Shown: positions 10,133-20,831 of the stretch, one piece after another | How the letters are laid out: the number at the start of each line of letters is the position of its first letter | Position numbering within the stretch: the stretch's first letter is position 1 | Assembly (NCBI RefSeq): GCF_000188695.1 | Contig: NW_004754924.1 | Span: forward strand, 1,221,800 to 1,252,789 | Source: Salpingoeca rosetta | Lineage: Eukaryota; Opisthokonta; Choanoflagellata; Craspedida; Salpingoecidae | DNA: 30,990 nt | Direction of reading: 5' to 3' | Notes under the pieces: generated by a model | What the model saw: only the letters and a program-made list of their open reading frames with translations | What the model was told of the DNA's origin: nothing | Databases searched by the model: none | Position numbers and translations under genes: made by a program

Positions 10133-11835
10133 ATGGGGTGGTGGAATACCATCAGAGGCTGGTTCGCCGCTGAAGAGGTGGACGAGGAAGAAGAAGAGGA
10201 GGAGATTCCGGTGTACGATCAGGTCAAAGCACAGGAGCTGTTCCGTGCGTATGACACGAACAGGAACGGCCGCCTCAGCTGGACCGAGTTCGAGGCTGCC
10301 CTGGCATCTTTTGGCGAGGTCAGGTTCAAGCAAGACGACAGGAAGCTGTTCGATGAGGTGGCCAACCACAACGGCACCATCGGGCTGGAGGACGTGATGA
10401 AGAAGGACGTGCAGCGTCGTCTGCGCGACCGCATGGAGCTTGGCAAGGCGCTGCGGCCACCGGTGGAAGGCGGCGGCCTCAGGTTCATCGAGCCAGATGC
10501 CTCGTTCAAGCACAACAAGAAGGCCATCGAGGACAACTGCAAGGAGTACCTGGCGAAGCTGGGCATGGTTCGCATGAAGCAGGAGCCCATGACAGACACG
10601 TACCTGTGCAACGAGGCCGGCGAGCCACAGCACCCGCTGGTTGACTTGGTGATGGAAGGCGGCGGCACGCTTGGGCTTGCGCTCGTTGGGTTTGCGTGGG
10701 CACTGGAGGAGGCTGGGGTGCGCTTTCGGTCTGTGGCGGGGACTTCGGCGGGCGCCATCAACGCGGCCTTCCTTGCGTCCAGCGGCGCTGTGTCGGATCG
10801 GCGCGCACACCTGGCCAACGCAGCGCTCAACGACGACTTTGCTAAGGAGTTTGTGGACAACTCTCCGACAATGACAGGCAAGGTCGAGTCCCCGAAGAGC
10901 TTCCTGAGCCGCAAGCTCGGGCTGGGCTGGTTCAAGCACGGTGCTCTGAGCTTTGGCTGGTGGCTCTCAAGCTGGTTCACAAGTTTGGAGGGGACGCTGG
11001 ACGCGGGCAAGGCGGTCCGCAAACTGGCCCACGGTCCCCTGGACCAGCTCTTCTCCAACAAGCTCGGCGGCATCAAGGCCTTCCTCAAGAAGAACGCCCT
11101 GACGGTGTACACGCTGTTCCGGATTGTGTGGATAAGGCTGGGCTTGGTTGACGGGCAGGGCTTTGAGGACTGGCTGGACAAGAAGCTGAGGCAGATTGGC
11201 GGCTGCTCGACACTGGAGGCGCTCCTGGGCGATGGCAAGCACCTGCATCTCGACCAGAGCCAAGTGCGGTTCCTCCGCAAGAGCGACCCAAGCGAGCAGC
11301 CACCGGACGACATCAGGGCATTTGTGCTGCAGCCTGAGCTGGCCATGGTGACAACGGACATCACGACGGGCTCGCGCGTCATCTTCCCCCGCCACGCGCC
11401 TGCATACTTTGAGCACATGCGCCACGTGAGGATTGCGCGCCTTGTGCGTGCATGCATGTCTGTGCCCATCTTCTTCAAGCCGCTGACCATCAAAGACATC
11501 CCCAACTACGACCCAAGGCATCCCGTGTCCGCCAAGGAGCTGCTCGCTGCACATCCGAAGAGCCTCGCTGCACGTGCGTGGACGGGATGGCCAGGGAGTC
11601 TCAACTACGACGGTTCCATCCCCAGCCAGGCGACGTTTGTGGACGGTACGTGCAGGACGTGGTGGAGGAGGAGATGGAGGGGAGCTTTGGTTGGGGTGGG
11701 TGGGGGTGGGTGTAGAGTGCCTAAGTGCTGGTTGTTTGTGCGGGACTTACAGCGGTGTCATTCATCTATGTCGCCTGTGGTGTCGCTCACGACTTACTGA
11801 TACATGCACTCATATCACGTGTCTTGCTGACATGG

Positions 11836-11915
<80 letters not shown>

Positions 11916-12598
11916 TGTTTCTTCCTTTGTTTTATTGGTGCCTCGTGGATGCAGGCGGACTGGTGAGCAACTTCCCTCTCGACGTGTTCCACATGTCGCA
12001 CGAGGACGTGTGGCTGCCGAGTGTGGGCGTCAAGCTCGGCGTGGACTACGTGCAGCCGTCACCGGACGAGCCCAACCTGTCTCAGCTGATGGGCGGCATG
12101 CTGAACACGATGCGGCGCCATGGCGATGCGACGTTCCTGGCCAAGAACCAGGCGGCCAACCGCCTTGTGACGGAGATTTGGATCCCGGGCTCTGTGGACA
12201 GCAAGTGGCTGTCGTTCAACCTTGACGACCGCTCCAAGGCCATCTTGTATGCTGCTGGCGTGCGCGCTGCCATTGGCTTTCTGGAGAAGTTTGACTGGGA
12301 GCACTACAAGAAGATGCGCCGCGTGCTGTACCAAGGGCAGCACGAGTTTTTCGCACACAACAGCGCCAATCTCAGGGACAGGGTGACGACAATGGCGGCC
12401 ACCACTGAGGCCGGTGGCGCTCCAGCAACGCACGCAGTCCGGCCGCTCGCAGTGACAGCGTTTGCAACGCCCACCCCAGTCACGGCCCCTGGTCATGTGG
12501 GCGCTCGTCATCCCCACCGCCCGCGCAGCCATGTCAACCCCATCGAGCGCAGCTTCCTCGCTGATCTCAAGGAGGAGATCCGTTCGGAGAACCCGTGA
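10133..12598 (+). CDS. EF-hand-containing patatin-like phospholipase
   Basis: Two exons, 10133-11645 and 11955-12598, give 718 aa. The intron (11646-11954) contains a TG tract and interrupts the glycine after the catalytic Asp. The N-terminus is acidic and carries a canonical EF-hand loop at residues 41-52 (D-T-N-R-N-G-R-L-S-W-T-E), then a degenerate second hand. The patatin domain follows: oxyanion motif GGGTLG (residues 176-181), nucleophile elbow GTSAG with Ser205, and the catalytic dyad Asp504 in DGG, restored exactly by splicing. Patatin enzymes hydrolyse acyl esters of phospholipids or neutral lipids. A linked EF-hand suggests calcium control, which is inference. The last ~70 residues are disordered and basic. 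The start is the ATG opening MGWWNTIRGWF, a tryptophan-rich amphipathic segment that could bind membrane. Confidence 0.9.
11839..11914. repeat. TG array in the patatin intron
   Basis: About 38 TG units inside the only intron of the patatin gene. Confidence 0.97.
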
Positions 12599-13070
12599 CT
12601 CCACGTGAAGATGGGACGCTGCGAGAGGAAGCGCAGAAGGGGGGGGGAAGAGACTTATCCGGGGAGGGGGCGAGGGGGCGTCGTTTGCTCTTTTGCTGGT
12701 GATGTGAGATGTGCTGTGAGATGTGCTGTTGTCGTTTTGTCTTGTTGGTCAAGTATTGTGGTGTGTCATGTTTTTTTTTTTTTGTCCATTCGTTACATTA
12801 GTGCTGGCGGCATGCCCTGTGTTGGGAGTGTTCGTGAGCGGGAGTGTTCGTGAGTGGTAGCGTTCGTTCGCCAAACCCACATCAAATTAAAACCGTTCGT
12901 TGTGGGACACACACTGATGATTCGCGAACACCACCGCTCGCCTGACAGAGGCCACCTTTTACTTTGCTTTGAGGCAGAAAGGTTGACAGCTTTGATGTTC
13001 ATAGTGCCGGGGATGGTGACGGCAGTGTGTGAAGGAGTAACAGAACAGAAAGTCATGTGACATGTGCACG
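12599..13070. other. Convergent 3' flanks of patatin and MIPEP genes
   Basis: No coding region is seen. A G-rich run follows the patatin stop, then a T-run near 12771-12783 and a possible ATTAAA at 12886. Confidence 0.6.
12886..12891 (+). terminator. Possible ATTAAA poly(A) signal for the patatin gene
   Basis: Variant hexamer about 290 bp past the patatin stop, between that gene and the convergent MIPEP gene. Weak evidence on its own. Confidence 0.3.
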
Positions 13071-14199
13071 TCAGGGGCGCGACAGTCCCTCTGCCAGGTC
13101 CTGCACGCTTGGCTTGAAGCCAATCATGTGCTCGATGCGTCGCCACTCGTTCCCTGAACTGCCCGGTGCCAGGATGTGCTCGCGGTATCTGTGGGAGGGA
13201 GACAGCGGCAAGGGATGGGGCGGTTGGGAGGTATGCGACGTGAGCGGGGGCATCAGACAGTTGGCTCGGATAGGCGAGTTTGAAGCGAAAGGATACATGT
13301 GTGTGTGTGTGTGTGTGTGTGTGACGAAGGAGGGCAGAGGCGACGGCATGTTGGGAATCGTGACACAACAACGTACCGCTCGCCCGTGTGGCGATCGAGG
13401 GGTCGAGATTGGAAGCACTCGGACCAGATGAAGCCAGCCATGGCCTAGCAAAGCGGAGAATGTGCGTGTGTGTGTGCGTGGGTGGGTGAGAGAGAGTGTG
13501 TGTGTGTGTGAGTGTGTGTGCGTGTGCGAGTGTATTTTGAGGAGCAGGATGAAATGGACCAAGGGCAACGAGCAACCGAGAGCGCAACGCGCGTGTGTCA
13601 TTGGTGGTACCTGGCACCATGGGTATGAGTAGTAGCTCGAAGCGTACGACGTCAAGTGCCGGAACCTGTTGGGAAGGCGGATGAGTGTGAGGGCGTGCCA
13701 CAAGTGCAGCTGTGGAAGAACAGGGCAAACACGGGAAGCGAGCAAGGCATGGCCGATGACGCACGTGCGATAACGTGGCACGTTGTCCGGCAGCGTGGAG
13801 AGATAGTCTTCGCTGATGCGTTGCAGTCCACGCTGTAGATCGGGTGAAGCCTGTGTACGACGCCATGTTGGAGATATGGCAAATGGGGGCGGGGGGAGGG
13901 GAAGGGGGAAGATAAGGGGGTGGGTGCCGCAGGTGACGGGGGTGGCGTGAGGACGAATACAGGAAAGACAAGCGAGCGAGTGTGAGCAGCAAGCACATGC
14001 AGACACACATACACACCATGAAGTCTGCAGAGTGATAGTGCTGGTCAAGCGCGGCGAGGAAGAGGGTGTGCTCGGCGTCAATGGCCCAGAAGCGCGTGCT
14101 CTCCTGAATCATGGCAGCATGCAGCTCGCGGCTGATGGGCTTCTTCGTGTGCGGGTGCACAGCAAACTTGGACACCACGTCGTACTCGCGAAGGAAGTA
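13071..14199 (-). CDS. MIPEP: Mitochondrial intermediate peptidase (M3 family), C-terminal exons only
   Basis: Five minus-strand exons: 14199-14017, 13850-13765, 13665-13611, 13444-13377 and 13188-13071 (TGA). Phases agree at every join, giving 169 aa. The sequence follows the human MIPEP C-terminus as remembered: YFLREYDVVSKFA (EYFANDYRVVNQFA), LAALDQHYH (YATLDQIYH), SYASSYYSYPW (GYGARYYSYLM), FIWSECF (MVWKECF) and GERYREHILAPG (GERYRREMLAHG). The family consists of zinc oligopeptidases that remove octapeptides from matrix-imported precursors. The HEXXH zinc site and roughly 540 upstream residues should precede this, but the next plus-coordinate sequence is a TG tract and then a plus-strand tyrosine kinase. 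The gene is therefore truncated as presented. The first exon may extend a few codons upstream (AMLQ before YF also matches the family). Confidence 0.88.
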
Positions 14200-14218
14200 C
14201 TGCAACATGGCCGGTGTG

Positions 14219-14222
14219 TGTG

Positions 14223-14310
<88 letters not shown>
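14219..14310. repeat. Long TG tract between truncated MIPEP and tyrosine kinase
   Basis: TG with one early TAGG interruption, then about 42 pure units. It marks the point where both flanking genes lose their 5' parts. Confidence 0.97.
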
Positions 14311-14311
<1 letters not shown>

Positions 14312-14335
14312 CCGAACCACTCAACAATGCACCAG

Positions 14336-14447
14336 GTCGCCGCGGGCTTGGAGTATGTCCACCACAAAGGTGAGGCCTTGTTTGAGACGCCCACACTTTC
14401 GCTGGGCCTCTACTTGTCACCTCACACATTACCCCACCCCCACCCCC

Positions 14448-14534
<87 letters not shown>

Positions 14535-15843
14535 CCTCCGCCATCTCCACTGCGTATGTGGTGTCAGCTCTCATCATGGCTATTCGCCCCCACGAACATC
14601 GCCCAATTCACCCACACTTGCGCGTGCAATCCAGGGTTTCTGCACTGTGACATTGCGTGCAGAAACGTGCTCGTATCTCCTTCGGGCGTGCTCAAAATCT
14701 CAGATTTCGGCCTTGCCCGCAAGATTGGCAGTGAAGAGTGTAACCTCAAAGGCACAAAGGTGGGCAGTGGGGGAAGTTTCGTTTTCATTACACATTGCCG
14801 TGGTGGTTGTGCGCGAGTCGGGCTCGTGTGCCCGCGCACGCTGTGTCAACCCTGCCAAACGTGCATGGCATGAATGCAGCTGTGCAAGGCACTGTGAGTC
14901 TTTGCCTGCAAGCAAGGGCGCTGGCGGGAACACAAACCAAAACACGTTTTGTCAACGCAGCACGGCAGCAGCTCACAAACTCCTCGCTCTCTTTTGCGCG
15001 GTTCACAGGCCAAATTCCCAATCCGTTGGACGGCCCCGGAAGTGTTTGTGCATCAGCAGCTCAGCGCCGCTTCAGACGTCTGGTGCGTTGTGCGTGTGAG
15101 CACGCTGATTTGCACTTGTGTACTCGTGACTGCGTGCATTCAACAGCTGATTGTCACCACGAGCTTGTTCATAACATGCAAACACTAACCCTAAGATTGT
15201 GTTTGCTTTCTTTGCCAGGTCTTTTGGTGTTCTGTTCTGGGAAGTGGTCACCCTAGGAGACATCCCATTCGCCACCCTGACAAACAAGGTGCAGTGTTGT
15301 GGGTTTCGCCACGTGCAATGAATGCTCAGTTCTTGCAGATCACCGCAAGTACAGTAACAGTCTCCCACGCTCACACTCGCACTCGCATTCGCACTCGCAT
15401 TCGCACTCACACTCACGCTCACACTCGCACTCGCACTCGCACTCACACTCACACTCACACTCACACACATGCATTGCACGGGTGCAGGAGGCAAAGAGGG
15501 CCGTGAAGCGAGGCCACCACCCCGAGAAGCCGCCAAACTGCAGACAGGAGTTCTACCAAGTGATGAAACAATGCTGGAATCAGGATCCGGAGGAACGCCC
15601 CGCATTCACCGACGTCGTCCAGGTGTGTGCGTGTGTGTGTGTCTGTGTGTGTGTGTGTGTGTCTGTCTGTCTGTCTGTCTATCTGCCTGTGTCTCTGTCT
15701 GTCTGTCTGTCTGTCTGTGTGAAATTTATTACCGCAACAACCAAGCACACGCCCATTCTCACGCCTTTTCCTTCACGCTTGTTCCTTCCACACACACATA
15801 CACACACACATACACACACACATACACACACATACACACACAC

Positions 15844-15884
<41 letters not shown>

Positions 15885-16957
15885 GGAGCTACTCAGTCTG
15901 AAGATCAAGCTGGCGCACCAGCAGCTGAACACGGCGGAAGTCAAAGAAATCAACATCAAGTCGGTTTCGTGTGATCTTGCGCCGCAACTTTGCGATGTTC
16001 TGCAAACCACACATTCGTGCACGTACTTGTTGTCACCCCACTCACCTTGTCATCTCACCCCCTCCCTCTCATATTGTACGCAGGAAAAAGACACCCAAGT
16101 TCCACTGGCCACGCAAGCGCAAGACAAGCCACTCGGAAGTGCCAGAGGAGCCTGTTGTGAACGATTGCATCACCGGTCCTGACGCAAGCGTACCGGGGCT
16201 GATCCGAATCAAAACGCTGCTCATCAACCAGGACAAGGTGAGAACCAATGCACAAGCACAACACCCATTCACCTTCGCGGTTTGGTTGCGCGCTGCAGTG
16301 ACGCAAGCAACACTGATCAGTGCAAACATGCTCGCCGGAATGTCAGCTCATCATACACACACACCCGCCATTTGCGCAGATGCACGTCGTGCTCAAGGCG
16401 AGTTACAGCACAAAGGCAAGCAAGCTCATCTCTGCCGCCCTCAAGAAGACTGGCATTGGTACGTGTGCATGTTGGTGTGCGTGATGTCTTCAGTTCATTC
16501 GGGAGCAGGCATCCTGCCATTATTCAGCTTGGGCGTGCGTGAGCAAGACGCTGAAACCACATCAACAATTCACACGCGTCATGCTCACTCACTCACTCAC
16601 TCACTCACTCACTCACTCACTCACTCACTCACTCACTCACTCACTCACAACAGATGAAGGCCTGGCCGACAAGTTTTGTCTTGTGGAGGTTGGACACAAC
16701 GGCGTGTACCAGCGAGTGCTGGACGAGGATGAGTATCCGCTCAGTTTGACCGCTTCCCCGTTTTACAGCAGCATGCAGGAGATCTACATCTGCAGATATG
16801 ACCAGGCCTTTAACAGTGAGTCGTGCACCGTTGAGAATGACCACATTGGGTTCACACGCCGCGTCCATGCACGCCAAAGTCTGCTGTCAAGTGCACGGCG
16901 AGCACATCGCGAACAGTTTCTCACAAGCCAAACCCGCCCTCCGTCAGCCGCCACTCG

Positions 16958-17016
<59 letters not shown>

Positions 17017-19801
17017 TTTTACTCACACCCAAACACCAAACACCCAATCACGCACTCACACAAACTTACGTCCGCTCTTTGTTTTTTGTTTTGTTTTTTT
17101 TTCTGCGCGTGCAGTCCATGCGAGCATCCGGCAGCAGCAGGCGCGAGAGGAGGAAAACTACCGCGACGCAGTGGAGCGAACACAACAGCAGCGCACACGC
17201 CCACGGCCCAAGGTGGATATGGCAGGCATTGGCGATGATGATGACGACGACAGTGACAACAGCCAGCGCAACAGCCGCTACGAAGACGAGCCAGGGGCTA
17301 CCGGCGCGTCATCGTCGTCGTCATCACGCAAGCCGAGAGGCAGTGCCGATATTGACGCAGGCGTTGGTGGGGATGGTGCACGCATGCACGAAGACACGGA
17401 GGATGAGGATGAGTTTGACACAGAGAAGCAGCCGTGGTTCAAGCGCAAGAAGGGCGAGTTTGGACGCCGGACCGTCAAGATGAACATGAAATCGGCCGTG
17501 TACGAGGGCACGGGTGCCAGCAGCGCCGGTGACAACGCTGGCAAGCGCGTGCCTGGCCTGAGTGAGGCGCTGTACGAAGAGCACACGGATCACGATGGCG
17601 ATGAGCGCGATGACGAGACGAGTCACGCTTCGCACCACCGCCGCCGCAGCCGTGAGCACCTGGGCGCACAGATGATGCAGGAGGCACAGCAGCAGCACCA
17701 TCATCAGCATCAGCGCGAGATTTGCAAGCGCGACAGCGGCCGCAGCACGATGCCTGCAGGCAACGCCAGCGATGCACCCAGTGCAGCGGGGAGCGACGTC
17801 ACCATTGCTCTGAAGGATGATGACAACGCTCAGACACATCATCTCGATGCCACACACAGCAGTGGCGATGAGAACGGGCAGCAGCACACAACCGCAACCG
17901 CAACAACAGCGGGCATAGAGAACGACAAGGAGCCATGCATTGCGGACGTTCGCCAAAGACTGACAGAGATGATGCAGCGCGATGGTGTTGCACCGGGCCA
18001 GCGGCCACCGAAGCCCAAGCCGCGCCCACGACCACGCACACGCCCCAGCCAGGACAACTTGCAACTGCAGAATGGCGAGTCTGAGGATGTCCTTGGTGAA
18101 TCCACGGTGAGGAACGTGCCGGAGGCCCGTGATCACGATCACGGGCACCACACTGCTCGCGCGTCACATGAGCACCCGCCTCGCCCGCAGCGCAAACGCA
18201 GTGACCCGACCATGCAAGGGCCCGTACCACAGCGCCCCGCTGTTCGACAGCGCGCCCCACCGCCGCCGCACAACCGCGATCGCTCCCGCGAAGACATACT
18301 CGCAGCAGCAGGCGGCAGTGCAACGAAGCTGCACATCACGCGGGAGACAACAAGCAAGCGGTCGAGCGCTGGCAGCTCGATTGGTGGCGACAGCGAGCAG
18401 GACTACGACAACCACCACAACCGCCGCCGTCACAACCGTCACCAGCAGCATGACCCGCATCACTCCATCATTGCCACTTCCGCGCCAAGCGCTGCGTCGT
18501 GGCGCCACAGCGTGGGCGATATGAACTCTGGCGCGTCTACGGTGTCTGGGTCAAGCTCAAACCGCAGCTCACGCGACTGCACGGAGCACAGCCGGCACGC
18601 GTCGCAGCGCAAGGGAGCGAACGTTCGCAGCATGGCGGAGGCGTGGCGGCAGCGGACACCACAGGGCAGCAACCGTGACAGCCTGCATGAGACGCAGCTT
18701 GACGCACGGCAGGTTCCCTTGCCGGCACTGCCATCCAAACTGCGGCTGCTGTCGAGCAGTGCATCTGATGCCGATGGTGCCGGCGACAGCAATGACGGCG
18801 GCAGCAACACAGGCAGTGACGCAGCGGGTCCACCGCGCTCAGCAACGTCGGCCCACTCGACCATTTCAGGCCACGGCCATGCCTGCAGGCAAGATGAAGG
18901 TGGTGCTGGTGAAGATGGCGATGGTAATTCGCGCAGCCAGCGCCATCATGGCCGCCGCCGCGCGCCCCCACCACCACCGCCAGTCAGTCCAAAGCCCTCC
19001 AGAGCAGCGAAGACAGCACACGCAACAGCCGCTGCTGCAACAACGGCACGAGGCACAGACAGGGAGAGGCGCCGCCGACCCGTACCGCCACTGAAGTTGG
19101 ACAAGCAGGGCTTGGGCGGGAGCCTCTCTGGCAGCGCCAGCAGCAGCAACTCCAGCCTTGCAACATCGCCACTGAGTCCCGTGCGCAACATGGAAGGGCG
19201 CTCGCGATCATCGTCACGGTCGTCGCGTCGACGATCAACGCTCATCACCATCCGGGAGGACCAGCAGCTTGCGCTGTCAGAGCCCGATGTCGAGCAGTGC
19301 ATTGCTGATCTGCATCGCAGGTGCTCGCTCGGCTCCAACGGACGCGCATCATATGGACATGTGCACATGCAGCCGACGCTGCGCTTCCCGCCGCCGCCAC
19401 CCGTGGTCGTGCCGTCACCAACAGGGCCTGTGCGGCGTGGCAGCTGTGACGAGAGCAGCGCAAGCTACGGCAGCATCCATGACCTCCGCAAGCCACCAAG
19501 CACACCATCATCTGCATCGTCGTCTGCTGGCTCTGGCAGTGACGCGTCGACAGGTGGCAGCGTTGCGGCGCCCAAGGACCCGGCGAGCATGGACGACCTT
19601 GACCGACTCAACTTGCTCATGATGATGTCGCTGGATGAAGATGACGATGAGGACGACTTTGACGACGACAACGATGATGGTGATGATGATGATGATGACG
19701 ATGACAATGCAACATGCACGGAGGGGCTGCGCTCTGACCGCGCACGCGAGAGCGGTGAAGCCACGCCTGCGTTTAACTTTGACGACGACGATGACGATGG
19801 C

Positions 19802-19832
<31 letters not shown>

Positions 19833-20137
19833 GTTACGCGCACGAGTTGGAGACGGTGTCCGCAAAGCCAACACGACTGCTGGAGGCGGTGGCACGGCTC
19901 AGCTCCGATGGCTTGATGAGGGGTGCTGGGACACGCGCAACGGCAGGGCGAGGATCATCGTCGTCATCGCGACACCGGCGCTCGACGCTGTCTGAGGAGT
20001 CGGACAACAGGAGCGATGGCGGGTACATTGACATTGAGGTGCAGAACGATGGCACGTTGAAGAAGAAGACACGGCGCTCGTCGTCGCACCGGCGTGCGTT
20101 TGTCCTCGACAACGACAACTCCGAACTTGCACTTTGA
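14336..20137 (+). CDS. Tyrosine kinase with Ras-association-like domain and giant disordered tail (N-lobe missing)
   Basis: Ten exons: 14336-14369, 14635-14759, 15009-15082, 15219-15288, 15488-15622, 15886-15959, 16084-16237, 16380-16458, 16654-16815 and 17115-20137; 1309 aa in phase. The kinase starts at the alpha-E helix (VAAGLEYVHHKGF), then the catalytic loop HCDIACRN, DFGLAR, the tyrosine-kinase type WTAPEVF, SFGVLFWEV and CWNQDPEERP. In the loop the HRD arginine is Cys; Asp17, Arg21 and Asn22 are kept. After a basic linker, residues ~209-300 (LIRIKTLLINQDK through KFCLVEVGHNGVYQRVL to PLSL) resemble a Ras-association ubiquitin fold. The last exon encodes a coiled segment, Pro-rich SH3-ligand-like stretches, long Asp runs and Tyr sites (AVYEG, ALYEE, ASYGS, GGYIDIE). 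The glycine loop and catalytic lysine are not in the window. Likely a cytoplasmic signalling kinase linked to small GTPases (inference). Confidence 0.85.
14449..14530. repeat. CA array in tyrosine kinase intron
   Basis: About 41 pure CA units between the alpha-E and catalytic-loop exons. Confidence 0.97.
15366..15472. repeat. CACTCG/CACTCA hexamer array
   Basis: Imperfect 6-bp repeats (CACTCG, CATTCG, CACTCA) in a tyrosine kinase intron. Confidence 0.9.
15790..15885. repeat. CACATA/CA array ending at an acceptor
   Basis: CA with periodic CATA units running directly into the CACACAG splice acceptor. The same intron starts with a TG tract. Confidence 0.95.
16581..16648. repeat. ACTC tetranucleotide array
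   Basis: About 17 ACTC units just upstream of the acceptor at 16653. Confidence 0.95.
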
Positions 20138-20700
20138 GAGAATGATATGTGTGTGCAAGTGTGTGATTGTGACAAACTGGCTAGAAGTGTGCAAACTGGT
20201 CTGTTGTGGTCGCATTTTAGTCGTTCTCTTCATGTGTGTGATTGACAGAGAGCCATGAGACTGTATATGCAGGTGGGCGAGCGAGTGCTTGGGGGCGTAC
20301 ACTGTTTTTTGGGGTGTACACTGTTTGTTCCACTTGACAGTAAACTGTAATTGAGTGGGACACGCGTTTACTTGTTCGAGTGTGCAAAGACTTGTCACAT
20401 CACACGCGCGCGCACACATGCGCGTGAGTGTGTGTGAAGCAAGCCCCGCACGAACAATCAAACAGAGCGCATGCACACATGGACGAAGAGGCAACACCAC
20501 ACAAGCGAGACTGCGCCAATAACACACGCAATGTCGTTGGCACGCAATAGCAGCAGAGAGACACAGCTTTCTGGACATATAGAAGGCTAAGAGAGGAAAA
20601 GAAGAAGGGAAAGAGAAAGTGGGAAGAGGGGAGGAAAGAAGGGAAGAGGGGAAGAAGAAAAAAGAGGGAAGCCAGGAAGAGGACGAGAGAGAAACGACAA

Positions 20701-20706
20701 TTTATT
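20701..20706 (-). terminator. Poly(A) signal AATAAA for CKS
   Basis: TTTATT on the plus strand reads AATAAA on the CKS strand, 126 bp past the stop codon. It is the only canonical signal in the convergent 3' region. Confidence 0.6.
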
Positions 20707-20717
20707 GTGGAGGTCGC

Positions 20718-20783
20718 CACAATAACCATCACAATAACCATCACAACAACCATCACAACAACCACCACAACAACCATCACCAC
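20718..20783. repeat. 12-bp tandem repeat CACAAYAACCAT
   Basis: Five near-identical copies between the CKS stop and its poly(A) signal, so probably transcribed in the CKS 3' UTR. Confidence 0.85.
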
Positions 20784-20831
20784 TTTCCCGCTATCCTTGG
20801 CGTCACAATGCACCAGATGGCGTGTGCTCGT

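Larger units (their letters stand above)
20138..20831. other. Convergent 3' flanks of the tyrosine kinase and CKS genes
   Basis: No gene is seen. It holds a purine-rich tract (about 20580-20695), the minus-strand AATAAA at 20701-20706, and a 12-bp tandem repeat inside the probable CKS 3' UTR. Confidence 0.65.

Noticed and set aside
15184..15195. Telomere-like CTAACCCTAAG
   Set aside because: Only about one and a half units, inside a tyrosine kinase intron; expected by chance.
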